NCBI GenBank assembly: GCA_047602305.1 | Contig: JASGHO010000001.1 | Span: 2,108,001-2,172,000, forward strand | Direction of reading: 5' to 3' | Source of the DNA: Ancrocorticia sp047602305 | GTDB taxonomy: Bacteria; Actinomycetota; Actinomycetes; Actinomycetales; Actinomycetaceae | Length of the DNA: 64,000 nt | Shown: positions 1 to 8,306 of the stretch, in pieces | How positions within the stretch are numbered: position 1 is the stretch's first letter | Layout: every line of letters starts with the position of its first letter | Notes under the pieces: generated by a model | Databases searched by the model: none | Told to the model about the DNA's origin: nothing | What the model saw: only the letters and a program-made list of their open reading frames with translations | Translations under genes and position numbers: made by a program

Positions 1-20
1 ATATTGATACTATTTAATGT

Positions 21-278
21 GTGGGACAGGTGGATAAGTTACTCGATCGCATCCGGAAGCAGCCGAAAGGTGTGCGTTTCTCCGAGTTGGCCAGGGTGTG
101 TGACTACTACTTCGGAGAACCACGACAACAAGGAAGCTCGCACCGGGTCTACCGAATGCCATGGCCAGGTGATCCACGAGTGAACATCCAAAATATCCAC
201 GGAATGGCCAAGCCCTATCAGGTGAAGCAAGTTCTAGCAGGAATAGAGAAACTGGAAGGAGAAAGAGGATGGCAATGA
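21..278 (+). CDS. hicA: HicA-family mRNA interferase toxin
   Basis: This 85-residue protein resembles HicA (YcfA-like) toxins, which fold like a double-stranded-RNA-binding domain and cleave mRNA when free. The motif GSSHRVYR at about residues 38-45 carries the conserved Gly-Ser-x-His catalytic region, and the basic, small size fits. It is followed by a HicB-like gene whose start overlaps this stop by 10 bases, the usual hicAB arrangement. The GTG at 21 is used; a second in-frame GTG at 30 is an alternative. The upstream promoter is beyond the window. Identification is from motif and context, so the family call is good but toxicity is inferred. Confidence 0.8.
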   Translation: MGQVDKLLDRIRKQPKGVRFSELARVCDYYFGEPRQQGSSHRVYRMPWPGDPRVNIQNIHGMAKPYQVKQVLAGIEKLEGERGWQ

Positions 279-601
279 ACGGAGATCATTACGCCTATCG
301 GGTGCGTTGGTCTGGCGAAGATGAGGCATACGTGGCTACGGTTGCTGAGATGCCATCGCTTTCGTGGATTGCCGACAGTCAGGTGGAAGCACTGCTTGGC
401 CTCCAGAATCTCATTGCCGGAGTTCTTGAGGATATGGAAGGGAGCAGCGAAACTCCGCCGGTACCACTGGCAGATCGCGTCTACTCCGGAAAGTTCATGG
501 TGAGAATTCCTCCCGAGACCCACCGAGCGCTTGCGATTGAGGCCGCCGAACAGAACGTGTCACTCAACCGTCTGGTGGCGAGTCGTCTCGTAGGAGCGTG
601 A
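269..601 (+). CDS. hicB: HicB-family antitoxin
   Basis: This is a 110-residue HicB-like antitoxin. The N-terminal half (to about residue 60) looks like the partial RNase H fold of HicB, including the stretch YVATVAEMPSLS. The C-terminal part, with MVRIPPETHRALAIEA, is a ribbon-helix-helix DNA-binding domain of the Arc/HicB type. It should bind and neutralise the HicA toxin encoded immediately upstream and repress the shared promoter. It overlaps hicA by 10 bases, implying translational coupling. Its stop codon abuts the convergent ABC exporter gene, so no intergenic space exists between them. Confidence 0.85.
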   Translation: MAMNGDHYAYRVRWSGEDEAYVATVAEMPSLSWIADSQVEALLGLQNLIAGVLEDMEGSSETPPVPLADRVYSGKFMVRIPPETHRALAIEAAEQNVSLNRLVASRLVGA

Positions 602-2842
602 TCAGTGAGCGATGTCGTACTTCTTGAGGCGTGACTTTGCCTTCTTCGTTCCTTCATTCTGGAGGGCGAGAAGCGTGGCGTAGATGCCATCCGTTTGGGC
701 GAGCTCAGCGGGCGTTCCCACCTCATCCACGCGACCATCCTTGAGGGTGATGATGCGGTCCACGTTGGCGATCGTTGAGAGGCGATGCGCGATGATAAGG
801 CTGGTCCGATCCTCCATGAGGGTCTCCAGGCCAGCCTGCACGAGCCTCTCGGAACGGGTATCGAGAGCTGACGTGGCTTCGTCGAGCACCAGGATCTCGG
901 CGTCCTTGAGAATCGCGCGAGCCACCGAAATGCGCTGCTTCTGGCCACCCGAGAGCTTGAGGCCGCGCTCACCGATGAGGGTGTCATAGCCGTCGTGGAA
1001 ACCACGAACGAACTTGTCCGCGTTGGCCTTCTTAGCTGCGGCGATGATCTCCTCGTCGGTCGCGTCCGGGCGCGCGTAGGAGATGTTCTCTCGGATGGTT
1101 CCCGAGAAGAGCGACGCCTCCTGGAACACCACGCCAATGGAATCCCGCAGCTGCGAGATCGACATCTCCGCGGTATCCTCGCCGAACACCCGGATCGTTC
1201 CCGAACGCGGAGTGTAGAGGCCGAGGAGGAGGGAGGTCATCGTGGTCTTTCCGCCACCGGATTCACCAACGAAAGCCACGCGTTCACCACGCTTGATCTC
1301 GAAACTCACCTCAGAGAGGACATCCGGATCGTTGTCATAACCGAAGGTGACCTTCTCGAAAGAAACGGCGATGTCGCTGTCTCCGGACGAAGCGGGAGTA
1401 GAGGATTCATCATTGAGCGACGGACTGGAGACGGACGAATCGCGCGTAGACAAGCTAGGTGAGGTCGCTTCGCCGTCGGACAAAACAGAAGTGGGCGAAA
1501 CAGAAGTGGATGAGCTAGGTGAGGTCGCTTCGTCGGAGCCTCGCGGGCTCTGCGACATCCTTGAACGCGGCATCGAGAGCGAACTCTCGTGCTCTTGTTC
1601 TGCGTCGTCGGAGCCTCGCGGGCTCTGCGACATCCTTGAACGCGGCATCGAGAGCGAACTCTCGTGCTCTTGTTCTGCGTCGTCGGAGCCTCGCGGGCTC
1701 TGCGACATCCTTGAACGCGGCATCGAGAGCGAACTCTCGTGCTCTTGTTCTGCGTCGTCGTCGACAAAATCGCCGGTAATCAAACCGGACATCTCCAGCA
1801 ACTCGCCGGGCAGCGTGCCGTTGGCGCGGGCGGTGGTGATTTCGTCGAGCAGTGCGGGGTGGCGCGCGGGCTCGAGGGCCATGACGTCGAAGTAGTCTTT
1901 GGAGCCGGCGATGGCATGTTGGGCGGTGTCGACGATGTAGCTCATCGAGCCGATCGGTTGACGGGCGAGCGCGACGAGCTGGATCAGCAAAACCATGTCG
2001 CCCACGCTGAACGCGCCGCGCACCGTGTTGACAAAAATGATCGCGTAGATGGCGAAGAACATCGCGGACATGAAGGCGCGGCGGGCGAAATCCATCCAGT
2101 GCCAGTGGTAGGACTGGTCGGCGGTGTCGGCGATGGTTTGGTGGAAGCGCCGCGTGAAGATTCTTAGTTCGCGCAGTTCCTGCACGAAGGACTTGACAAC
2201 GCGGATCTGACCGATGACTTCGTTGAAGCGGCCGCCGGCGAGGTCGATCTGTTCGTTCTTTTTGCCTTCGAGGCGCTGCCAGCGGCGTGAGGTGAGGGTG
2301 GTCAGCCACATGTAGACGGGGAAAACGATCGCGAGCAGAAGCGTGAGCCAGGGCGAGAAGGCCGCGGAGATGGTTAGGACGGCGATGACGGTGAGGATCG
2401 TGGTGAAGAAGTTGTTGGCGAAGAACTTCGCGAAGCCCGTGACCTCGGTGATCGAACGGTTGAGGCGGGAGGTGATGGTGCCGGTGAGTTCGTTGTCGAA
2501 GTAGTGTTGCGGCAGGGTGAGGAGCTTTTCGTAGTAGCGCACCGAAAGGATTGCGCGCATTTTCTGGCTCATGATGTCGCCGAAATAGCCGCCGACCGAG
2601 GAGATTATCGTGGAGAGCACGTCCACAGCGAAGAAGGCGCCGGCAAGCCAGAGGACCGTGGTGATGGCTTCGGAGACCGGGAGGGTTCCTGCCACGGCGG
2701 CAACCGCGGCGTCCGTGGCGCGGCCGATAATGAACGGCACCACGATCCCCGCAGCCGTCACGAAAAGCGACGCCACCACGATGATGATGTAGTACGGCGT
2801 GAGCTTCTTGGTAAAGACCAGAATCCTGCCCAGCGATCTCAT
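602..2842 (-). CDS. ABC exporter half-transporter (permease-ATPase fusion, MdlB type)
   Basis: A 746-residue fused ABC exporter: an N-terminal six-helix transmembrane domain (about 1-320) and a C-terminal ATPase with Walker A GESGGGKTT, Q-loop VFQEAS, signature LSGGQKQR and Walker B ILVLDEATS. Members of this type work as dimers exporting lipids, peptides or drugs; substrate unknown. Family members are usually about 580-620 residues. The excess is a Ser/Glu-rich linker between the two domains that contains three perfect 25-residue tandem repeats. The gene is convergent with hicB and stands alone, with no partner half-transporter beside it, so it probably forms a homodimer. Confidence 0.9.
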   Translation of the reverse strand: MRSLGRILVFTKKLTPYYIIIVVASLFVTAAGIVVPFIIGRATDAAVAAVAGTLPVSEAITTVLWLAGAFFAVDVLSTIISSVGGYFGDIMSQKMRAILSVRYYEKLLTLPQHYFDNELTGTITSRLNRSITEVTGFAKFFANNFFTTILTVIAVLTISAAFSPWLTLLLAIVFPVYMWLTTLTSRRWQRLEGKKNEQIDLAGGRFNEVIGQIRVVKSFVQELRELRIFTRRFHQTIADTADQSYHWHWMDFARRAFMSAMFFAIYAIIFVNTVRGAFSVGDMVLLIQLVALARQPIGSMSYIVDTAQHAIAGSKDYFDVMALEPARHPALLDEITTARANGTLPGELLEMSGLITGDFVDDDAEQEHESSLSMPRSRMSQSPRGSDDAEQEHESSLSMPRSRMSQSPRGSDDAEQEHESSLSMPRSRMSQSPRGSDEATSPSSSTSVSPTSVLSDGEATSPSLSTRDSSVSSPSLNDESSTPASSGDSDIAVSFEKVTFGYDNDPDVLSEVSFEIKRGERVAFVGESGGGKTTMTSLLLGLYTPRSGTIRVFGEDTAEMSISQLRDSIGVVFQEASLFSGTIRENISYARPDATDEEIIAAAKKANADKFVRGFHDGYDTLIGERGLKLSGGQKQRISVARAILKDAEILVLDEATSALDTRSERLVQAGLETLMEDRTSLIIAHRLSTIANVDRIITLKDGRVDEVGTPAELAQTDGIYATLLALQNEGTKKAKSRLKKYDIAH
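1531..1755 (-). repeat. 3 x 75-bp perfect coding tandem repeat in ABC exporter linker
   Basis: Three identical 75-bp units start at 1531, 1606 and 1681. Each encodes 25 residues (core DDAEQEHESSLSMPRSRMSQ) within the linker between membrane and ATPase domains. Because 75 is a multiple of three, copy changes lengthen or shorten the linker without shifting frame. Perfect identity points to recent duplication. Confidence 0.97.
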
Positions 2843-3121
2843 GCGGTCCTTTCGTGGTGGTTGGTTGCGTGCGCGGTGACCGTAGTTCTAATGTTATTTA
2901 CTGTCTTTTAGTGACAAAAATGCTTTTGCATAGCTTTTCATGGCAAGACTTCACGCCCTGACTCATCCCCAATTGAAGCGAAATGCCCAGCCAGCCTACT
3001 CTGTTTTATTCGCGAGCGCCGCCGCACGCATCATACCTACCGGGCCAGCTGCGGGGGTACCGGGCTAGCTGCGGAGGTAGGCCAGTCCCTCGGGCCTCAA
3101 CTTACCGGGCCAGCTGCCAAA
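2843..3121. other. Intergenic region with short repeats
   Basis: This lies between the start of the ABC exporter and the stop of glycerate kinase. It is AT-rich near 2880-2945, probably holding the exporter promoter. At 3037-3130 it contains four degenerate copies of a motif like ACCGGGCCAGCTGC. No gene is visible. Confidence 0.6.
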
Positions 3122-4753
3122 CTACCGGGCGAGTCTCTCGGGCCACCGAGCCAGCCACAGCCGCCCCACCTGGTAGGCGGTCCATTCGACGAGCTCCGCG
3201 GTACGCGGAGCGAGCGTGGCCAACGCGGACGGCCCCGGGCAAATCGAGAACGCCGCACTTACCCCGGACCTCTCCAGCTCTTCTGGCGTGAGCTCCACTC
3301 CCCCGGCGATCACCACAAGTGGCACACCTGCGGGCGTCAATTGCCGCACCCCATGGATGACCTTCCCGTCCAACGACTGCGCATCAAATCGCCCCTCGCC
3401 CGTCAGCACGAGATCGGCACGCGCCAGGCGCCCCTCGGCGTACACGGCCTCGCTCACCATCTGCCACCCGGGTTCCAGCTTCACATCGAAGAATGCGTGC
3501 AAAATCGCCGCCATCCCACCGGCCGCTCCGAGCCCCGGAACAGCAAGAACATCCCTGCCACCTGCTTCCCTCAGCACGCGTGCAAGATTCGCGAGACCCG
3601 CATCAAGGACGGCAACATCCTCCTCATCCGCTCCTTTTTGTGGCCCGAAGATTGCCGCCGCACCGGTCGGTCCGGTGAGGGGATTCGTGACGTCGACGGC
3701 GACCTTCCACCTCACTTTGCTGACTCTCGGGTCGAGGTGCGAGAAGTCAATGGTTGCTAAATCGCCGAGCGCCCCGCCGCCATCCGGGAGCTCGCAGCCC
3801 GAAGCGTCGAGGAAGCGAGCACCCAACTCCCGGAACATGCCGGTGCCGCCGTCGGTGGTGGCAGATCCGCCAACGGTCAGGAGGATCTCGGAGACGCCCC
3901 GGTTCAAGGCGTCACGGACGATCATCCCGACTCCGCGGGTGCTGGCGTCGCGCGGACGCAACGGCACATCACTCACCGCGGCAAGCCCGTTGGCCTGCGC
4001 GGCCTCAATGAGCGCAACTCGGCCACCCGACGCACCCGACGCACCCGACGCACCCGACGCACCCGACGCACCCGACGCACCCGACGCACCCGACGCACCC
4101 GACGCACCCGACGCACCCGACGCACCCGACGCACCCGACGCACCCGACGCAGTGTCCTCATGAACAGTTCTGCCATCTGACGTGGAATCGCCATAGCCCA
4201 TGGATCTCACGTGTCCGCTGAGAGAATCGACGTTCATTCCCGAACCAACGTGTTCATCGGCAAGCTCACTAGAAGGGGTGAGAGAACCAATGCCTCCTCC
4301 CACGACCTCTTCGCCAACAGCCTCGGTGACGATCTGCGGCGACAGACAGTAATGGGATTCGATGGGCCTCCCGAGGGCATCGGTTGCCGTGCAGCTGAGC
4401 AGCTCCGCACCCCATGCTTCCCGGACGGCGTCGAGGGTCCCCTCGCCGCCGTCGGCAAACGGAATCTCCGTCACCCTTACATCAACCCCGTAGCTGGAAG
4501 CGGCTCGCGCGATCCCCGCGCGCATCGCGCGAGCAACCCCATCAGCCGCGAGGGTCCCTTTGAAGGAGTCGGGGATGACAACCACGTTGAAGGCATCTTT
4601 GCCTCCGTACTCACACCCGGTCACATGGGCCTCCATACGCGGACCACGTCGACCCGTGCATCCACCGTGTTGACCCATGCTCCCTTCGCGATGACCTACA
4701 TTTCTATCGCGTTGGCCTGCACCCCCAGGACCCGCACCTGCTCCATTGCTCAT
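3122..4753 (-). CDS. glxK: Glycerate kinase with tandem-repeat insertion
   Basis: A GarK/GlxK-type glycerate kinase, phosphorylating D-glycerate for entry into glycolysis or serine metabolism. The family N-terminal motif VVVIPDSFKGTL is at about residues 57-68. Later motifs include TVGGSATTDGGTGM and the C-terminal LTGEGRFDAQSLDGK. Family members are near 380 residues; this frame is 543. The excess is an N-terminal segment and an insertion near residue 200 made of Gly-Ala-Ser repeats. The start is uncertain: in-frame ATGs also exist at 4678 and 4636, and no clear ribosome-binding site decides between them, so the true protein may lack up to 39 residues. The gene stands alone. Confidence 0.85.
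   Translation of the reverse strand: MSNGAGAGPGGAGQRDRNVGHREGSMGQHGGCTGRRGPRMEAHVTGCEYGGKDAFNVVVIPDSFKGTLAADGVARAMRAGIARAASSYGVDVRVTEIPFADGGEGTLDAVREAWGAELLSCTATDALGRPIESHYCLSPQIVTEAVGEEVVGGGIGSLTPSSELADEHVGSGMNVDSLSGHVRSMGYGDSTSDGRTVHEDTASGASGASGASGASGASGASGASGASGASGASGASGASGASGGRVALIEAAQANGLAAVSDVPLRPRDASTRGVGMIVRDALNRGVSEILLTVGGSATTDGGTGMFRELGARFLDASGCELPDGGGALGDLATIDFSHLDPRVSKVRWKVAVDVTNPLTGPTGAAAIFGPQKGADEEDVAVLDAGLANLARVLREAGGRDVLAVPGLGAAGGMAAILHAFFDVKLEPGWQMVSEAVYAEGRLARADLVLTGEGRFDAQSLDGKVIHGVRQLTPAGVPLVVIAGGVELTPEELERSGVSAAFSICPGPSALATLAPRTAELVEWTAYQVGRLWLARWPERLAR
4024..4149 (-). repeat. 14 x 9-bp tandem repeat (Gly-Ala-Ser) in glycerate kinase
   Basis: Fourteen perfect copies of CACCCGACG (plus strand) encode a Gly-Ala-Ser run. 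The unit is a multiple of three, so slippage changes length only. It sits in a poorly conserved loop directly before the conserved GRVALIEAAQANG segment. Confidence 0.97.
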
Positions 4754-4886
4754 GCATCGACGTTACGCCGTAGCGCCACCCACCCGCCACACTCTGGGAG
4801 GAAAAATGCTGAATTGCGGCTATTCTCCCTGGCCACGACCCTTACTTGTCTCCACAACCCTCACTGGTCCACGGACTGAGTATGTG

Positions 4887-4955
4887 TCTCGCGAAATTTT
4901 GTGGCGAGAGCGGACCTTACGCCATATATGGCTTTCAACCCACTCTCGCAGCCAC
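4887..4955. repeat. Dispersed palindromic repeat PR4, copy 1
   Basis: It begins near AATTTTGTGGCG and holds nested inverted repeats: outer arms around GCGAGAG/CTCTCGC and an inner GCCATATATGGC. It is related to 23043-23108, where the inner palindrome is GCCAATAATGGC. It lies upstream of glycerate kinase. Confidence 0.6.
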
Positions 4956-5104
4956 GTAGTTCGGGAAAACCCGCGACACCCCGAGGCAACCCCACACGCG
5001 CGAGCTTCTGCGGTGGTGGCGCTCCCACGCAGCCGACCGCATCCGCGACTCCCCACGCACGCGAGCTTCTGACGCCGTCGTCGTTCCCATATCTGGGTCC
5101 TCCT

Positions 5105-5184
5105 CCATCGACAACTGCCGTTAGCGTTGGATATCGCCCTTATAACGGCGATATCCAACGCTAACGGCAGTTCTCGGCGAAACG
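5105..5184. repeat. Dispersed palindromic repeat PR1, copy 1
   Basis: Two perfectly complementary 26-bp arms (5113-5138 and 5147-5172) surround an 8-base loop. The conserved core is TTAGCGTTGG-ATATCGCC and its complement. The flanks CCATCGAC and CTCGGCGAAACG recur at 10436-10515 and 11909-11988. It lies downstream of the NatB-like gene and could form a transcription-terminating hairpin, though no T-tract follows. Confidence 0.9.
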
Positions 5185-5251
5185 AAGGCACCACGCGTAG
5201 CCCCGGGGCACCGCCACAAATGCACAGGACCAGTCGGGGCGCCCCAAACCG

Positions 5252-6487
5252 TCACTCGCCCTTACTCAGCGCATCCTTCAGCTTGAGAACACCGTTGGTC
5301 TGCAACAACCCGCGGCGATAGATCCGCTCGCCGAGCCAGATCGCACCCGCCATGAACAGCACGGACACGCCCAGAGACCCCAAAGCCTCGAGCCACCCCG
5401 CATCGCCTTCGAGCAGTCGTTTCGGCATCGCCAACGAGGACGCAATCGGAACGTAGCTGGCCACGACGGCCGTGGTCCCGGAAGCCACCATCCCGAGGAT
5501 GAAGACGGTCATGATGATCATCATGAGCGGCGTGGTGGTCTGGTTGAGGTCCTGGACGCGCGTGGCCATCGCCCCGGCAGCGGCCCACAGGCACGCGAGC
5601 GCCGCGAAGCCCACCACAAAGAACAGGGTGAACCATCCAGCCACGGGCGCCACCAGCGAAATCAGCGATTTGTACGGCGTGAAGGACAGCCCCACCAACG
5701 ACACGAGCACCATCGCGATCACCTGCCCGAGCGCCATCATCGTATTGCCCACGACCTTGCCGATGAGCTGGGCCCGAATCGGCACGGCAGCAGCGAGGAT
5801 CTCGACGATCCGCGATTCCTTCTCCGTCACCACCGACTGCGCGATCTGCATCCCGTAACCAATCGCCGCGAGGAAGAAGAGGTAGGCGAAGGCGATGGTG
5901 GCGATCGTCTTGGCGCCGTCGTCCGCGCCCGCTTCGCCCAGCGGCACCACGTTGAGCTGGCTACCAGCAAGAACGTCTCCCGCAGACACTCCGAGCTCGG
6001 TCGCGTTTGCTTCCATCTGGTAGGCCCGCACCGATTCGCTCAGCGCCGCCGGCGGGTTCTCCGCCTCCTCCACGAGCAACGTCCAGCCGTCCGCCCGGTT
6101 GAAGTTGAGCGCAGCATCGGCGTCACCATTTTCGATGGCGGCACGCAGCTGATCAGCAGGAACACGCACCGTCTCCACTGCCAGTCCCGCCCCACCGGCC
6201 AGTTCGGCTACTTCCACGGCTCTGTCATCGGCGACGGCGACGCGCATCGTATCATTTCCACTGCCCAGGAACATCATGGCTCCGAAGCCCGCGATAACAA
6301 GGACGAGGGTGACGGCAAGACCGCCCCAGAACGCCTTGTCCGTCAGCTGAATCATGATCTCGCGCTTGGCCACCACCAGCGCCGGGTTGCGCGGGGTTCG
6401 CGCCTTGCGCACCCCCGAACTACCAGCGCCCGCGCCCGGCCGCGCGCCGTTTCGGTTGGTCACTTTCGTTGTCTGAATCGTGCTCAT
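5252..6487 (-). CDS. ABC-2 type permease (NatB/YhaP-like)
   Basis: A 411-residue membrane protein with one helix near residues 50-72, a large extracytoplasmic domain (about 75-190), and five or six helices in the C-terminal half. This is the arrangement of NatB-type ABC-2 permeases that pair with NatA ATPases in sodium or drug efflux. The motif VTEKESRIVEILAAAVP, with its conserved ESR.VEIL pattern, is characteristic. Its start overlaps the stop of the upstream ATPase by 4 bases (ATGA), so the two are translationally coupled. Substrate is not determined by sequence. Confidence 0.85.
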   Translation of the reverse strand: MSTIQTTKVTNRNGARPGAGAGSSGVRKARTPRNPALVVAKREIMIQLTDKAFWGGLAVTLVLVIAGFGAMMFLGSGNDTMRVAVADDRAVEVAELAGGAGLAVETVRVPADQLRAAIENGDADAALNFNRADGWTLLVEEAENPPAALSESVRAYQMEANATELGVSAGDVLAGSQLNVVPLGEAGADDGAKTIATIAFAYLFFLAAIGYGMQIAQSVVTEKESRIVEILAAAVPIRAQLIGKVVGNTMMALGQVIAMVLVSLVGLSFTPYKSLISLVAPVAGWFTLFFVVGFAALACLWAAAGAMATRVQDLNQTTTPLMMIIMTVFILGMVASGTTAVVASYVPIASSLAMPKRLLEGDAGWLEALGSLGVSVLFMAGAIWLGERIYRRGLLQTNGVLKLKDALSKGE

Positions 6488-7365
6488 TGTGCCATCTCCC
6501 GGTAGTAGTCGCTGAGGGGTCGGACGATCGGCCCGAACGAGTGGACGGGGCCGCGCGCCATCGCTTCGGCAAGAACCCGCTGGGCCACGGTGTCGTCCGC
6601 GAATTCCACTTCTGCTCGCGGACCATCAATATCGACGACGGCGACACCCGCCTCACCCCGCAACCACCCCAGGTCCGCGGCGGTTTCGAGCCCGTGTCGC
6701 GTGGGGCCGGAGGCGCGTAGCTCCTCGACGGAACCGGTGGCGACGATGTTGCCCTTGCGCAGGATGACGATCTGGTCGCAGAGGCGTTCCACCAGGTCAA
6801 GCTGGTGGGAGGAGAAGAGGATGGGCACGCCCGCGCGTGCGAACTCGGTGAGGACGGAGAACATTTCGTCCACAGCTTCGGGGTCGAGGCCGCTGAAAGG
6901 TTCGTCCAGGACGAGCGCCTGTGGGCTGGCGATCACCGAGGAGGCGATCTGGACTCGCTGCTGGTTGCCAAGGGAAAGTTTCTCCAGCTTGTCCTTGGTA
7001 CGCTCGCCGAGTCCGAAGCGTTCAAGCAGTTCGCGAGCGGCTTCGCGCGCGTCCTTGGGGTACATGCCGTGCAGTTCTCCGAGGTAGGCGAGCTGGGCAA
7101 GGATGGGCTGCTTGGGGTAGAGGCCGCGTTCTTCGGGCATGTAGCCGAACTCGGCGCGGTCTGTTTGGGTGATGGGTGAGCCGTTCCAGAGGACTTCTCC
7201 GGCACTCGGCGCGAGCACCCCCATGACGATGCGCATGGTGGTGGTTTTTCCTGCACCGTTTCCTCCGACAAAGCCAGTGAAGCGGCCTGCGGGGACGGTG
7301 AAGGAGACATCGTCGAGAGCGGTGAAGTCCCCGAATTTCCGGGTGACGTGCGATATTTCCAGCAT
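6484..7365 (-). CDS. ABC transporter ATPase (NatA-like)
   Basis: A 293-residue ATPase with Walker A GGNGAGKTTT, signature LSLGNQQRV (the NatA-type variant of LSGGQ), and Walker B ALVLDEPFSGLDP, plus a C-terminal extension shared with NatA/YhaQ proteins. It should energise the adjacent ABC-2 permease. The pair lies just downstream of, and on the same strand as, a two-component system. A perfect palindrome at 7455-7472 in the leader suggests direct control by that response regulator (inference). Confidence 0.9.
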   Translation of the reverse strand: MLEISHVTRKFGDFTALDDVSFTVPAGRFTGFVGGNGAGKTTTMRIVMGVLAPSAGEVLWNGSPITQTDRAEFGYMPEERGLYPKQPILAQLAYLGELHGMYPKDAREAARELLERFGLGERTKDKLEKLSLGNQQRVQIASSVIASPQALVLDEPFSGLDPEAVDEMFSVLTEFARAGVPILFSSHQLDLVERLCDQIVILRKGNIVATGSVEELRASGPTRHGLETAADLGWLRGEAGVAVVDIDGPRAEVEFADDTVAQRVLAEAMARGPVHSFGPIVRPLSDYYREMAQ

Positions 7366-7432
7366 GCCTCAAGAGTGCCGGACCGCCCGCGCAGGCACAT
7401 CGGCCAAACGAGCGAACTCTTCGCGGCAGTTT

Positions 7433-7472
7433 CTCATCCGAAAGTTGGCCCCGCCTCATCCGATCGGATGAG
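7433..7472. promoter_or_regulatory. Candidate operator upstream of natA
   Basis: The perfect 18-bp palindrome CTCATCCGATCGGATGAG is at 7455-7472. A half-site CTCATCCG lies at 7433-7440. The site is about 90 bases upstream of the ATPase start, next to a NarL-type response regulator gene. That it binds this regulator is inference. Confidence 0.5.
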
Positions 7473-7646
7473 ACCGGGCCCTGTCCCCTTATTTCATGCC
7501 GCAGCGAACGGCATGTAGCCCCATTTTTGGTTGTCGCGAGCGCGTAGCCGTGTTCGGTAACCTAAATGGCCTCCACAGCGACATCCCTCGCCGTATTCGG
7601 CACAGCTTGCCGCTCAGAGGCCACTACTGCGGCATTCATCTGCCGC

Positions 7647-8306
7647 TCAGCCCATCACGCCATTCTCGTAGGCGAAGATGACCGCCTGCACGCGATCACG
7701 CACACCGAGTTTGGACAGGCACGACGAAACATGCGTCTTGACGGTCGCTTCGCTCACCACGAGATCATCGGCGATCTCCTGGTTGGTGAGCCCGCGCGCG
7801 ATGGCCTCTAGCACCTCGCGCTCACGCGCGGTCAATCGCTCCAGCGCGGGGTGCAGCACCGGTTCACGGTGTCCGTGCAGCGCCTCGGCGATAACCCGGC
7901 GAGTCACCTCGGGGGCGAGCAGCGCGCCGCCGTCGGCAACCGTGCGAATCGCCTCCAGCAGTCGTTCCGGTTCGCAGTTCTTGAGCAGGAATCCGGAGGC
8001 GCCGGCCTGCAATGCGCTGAAGAGGTAGTCGTCGCGGTCGAACGTGGTGAGCACGATAACTTGCGCGTGACCAGCGGAAACGATCGCCCGCGTGGCATCC
8101 AACCCGTCCATTCCGGGCATTTGGATATCCATGAGGATGACGTCCGGTTTCGCACGTTCAGCAAGGACGACGGCGGCGCGGCCGTCGCCTGCTTCGCCCA
8201 CCAGTTCGATGTCGTCTTCCACGCTGAGCATGAGGGCGAAGGCTTTGCGCAGCAGCGCTTGGTCGTCAACGAGAGCAACTCGGATCATGCGGTCATCTCC
8301 ATTCAT
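7647..8306 (-). CDS. NarL/LuxR-family response regulator
   Basis: A 219-residue two-domain regulator. The receiver domain has its acidic pocket (DD near residues 14-15), phosphoacceptor D60 in VILMDIQMPG, and the conserved K in GFLLKNC. The C-terminal LuxR helix-turn-helix contains LTAREREVLEAIARG and TVKTHVSS. It overlaps the upstream kinase stop by 4 bases (ATGA). A second ATG at 8288 has GGAG eight bases upstream and may be the real start. Its likely target is the downstream NatAB transporter genes, as in many actinobacterial DesKR-like systems. Confidence 0.93.
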   Translation of the reverse strand: MNGDDRMIRVALVDDQALLRKAFALMLSVEDDIELVGEAGDGRAAVVLAERAKPDVILMDIQMPGMDGLDATRAIVSAGHAQVIVLTTFDRDDYLFSALQAGASGFLLKNCEPERLLEAIRTVADGGALLAPEVTRRVIAEALHGHREPVLHPALERLTAREREVLEAIARGLTNQEIADDLVVSEATVKTHVSSCLSKLGVRDRVQAVIFAYENGVMG

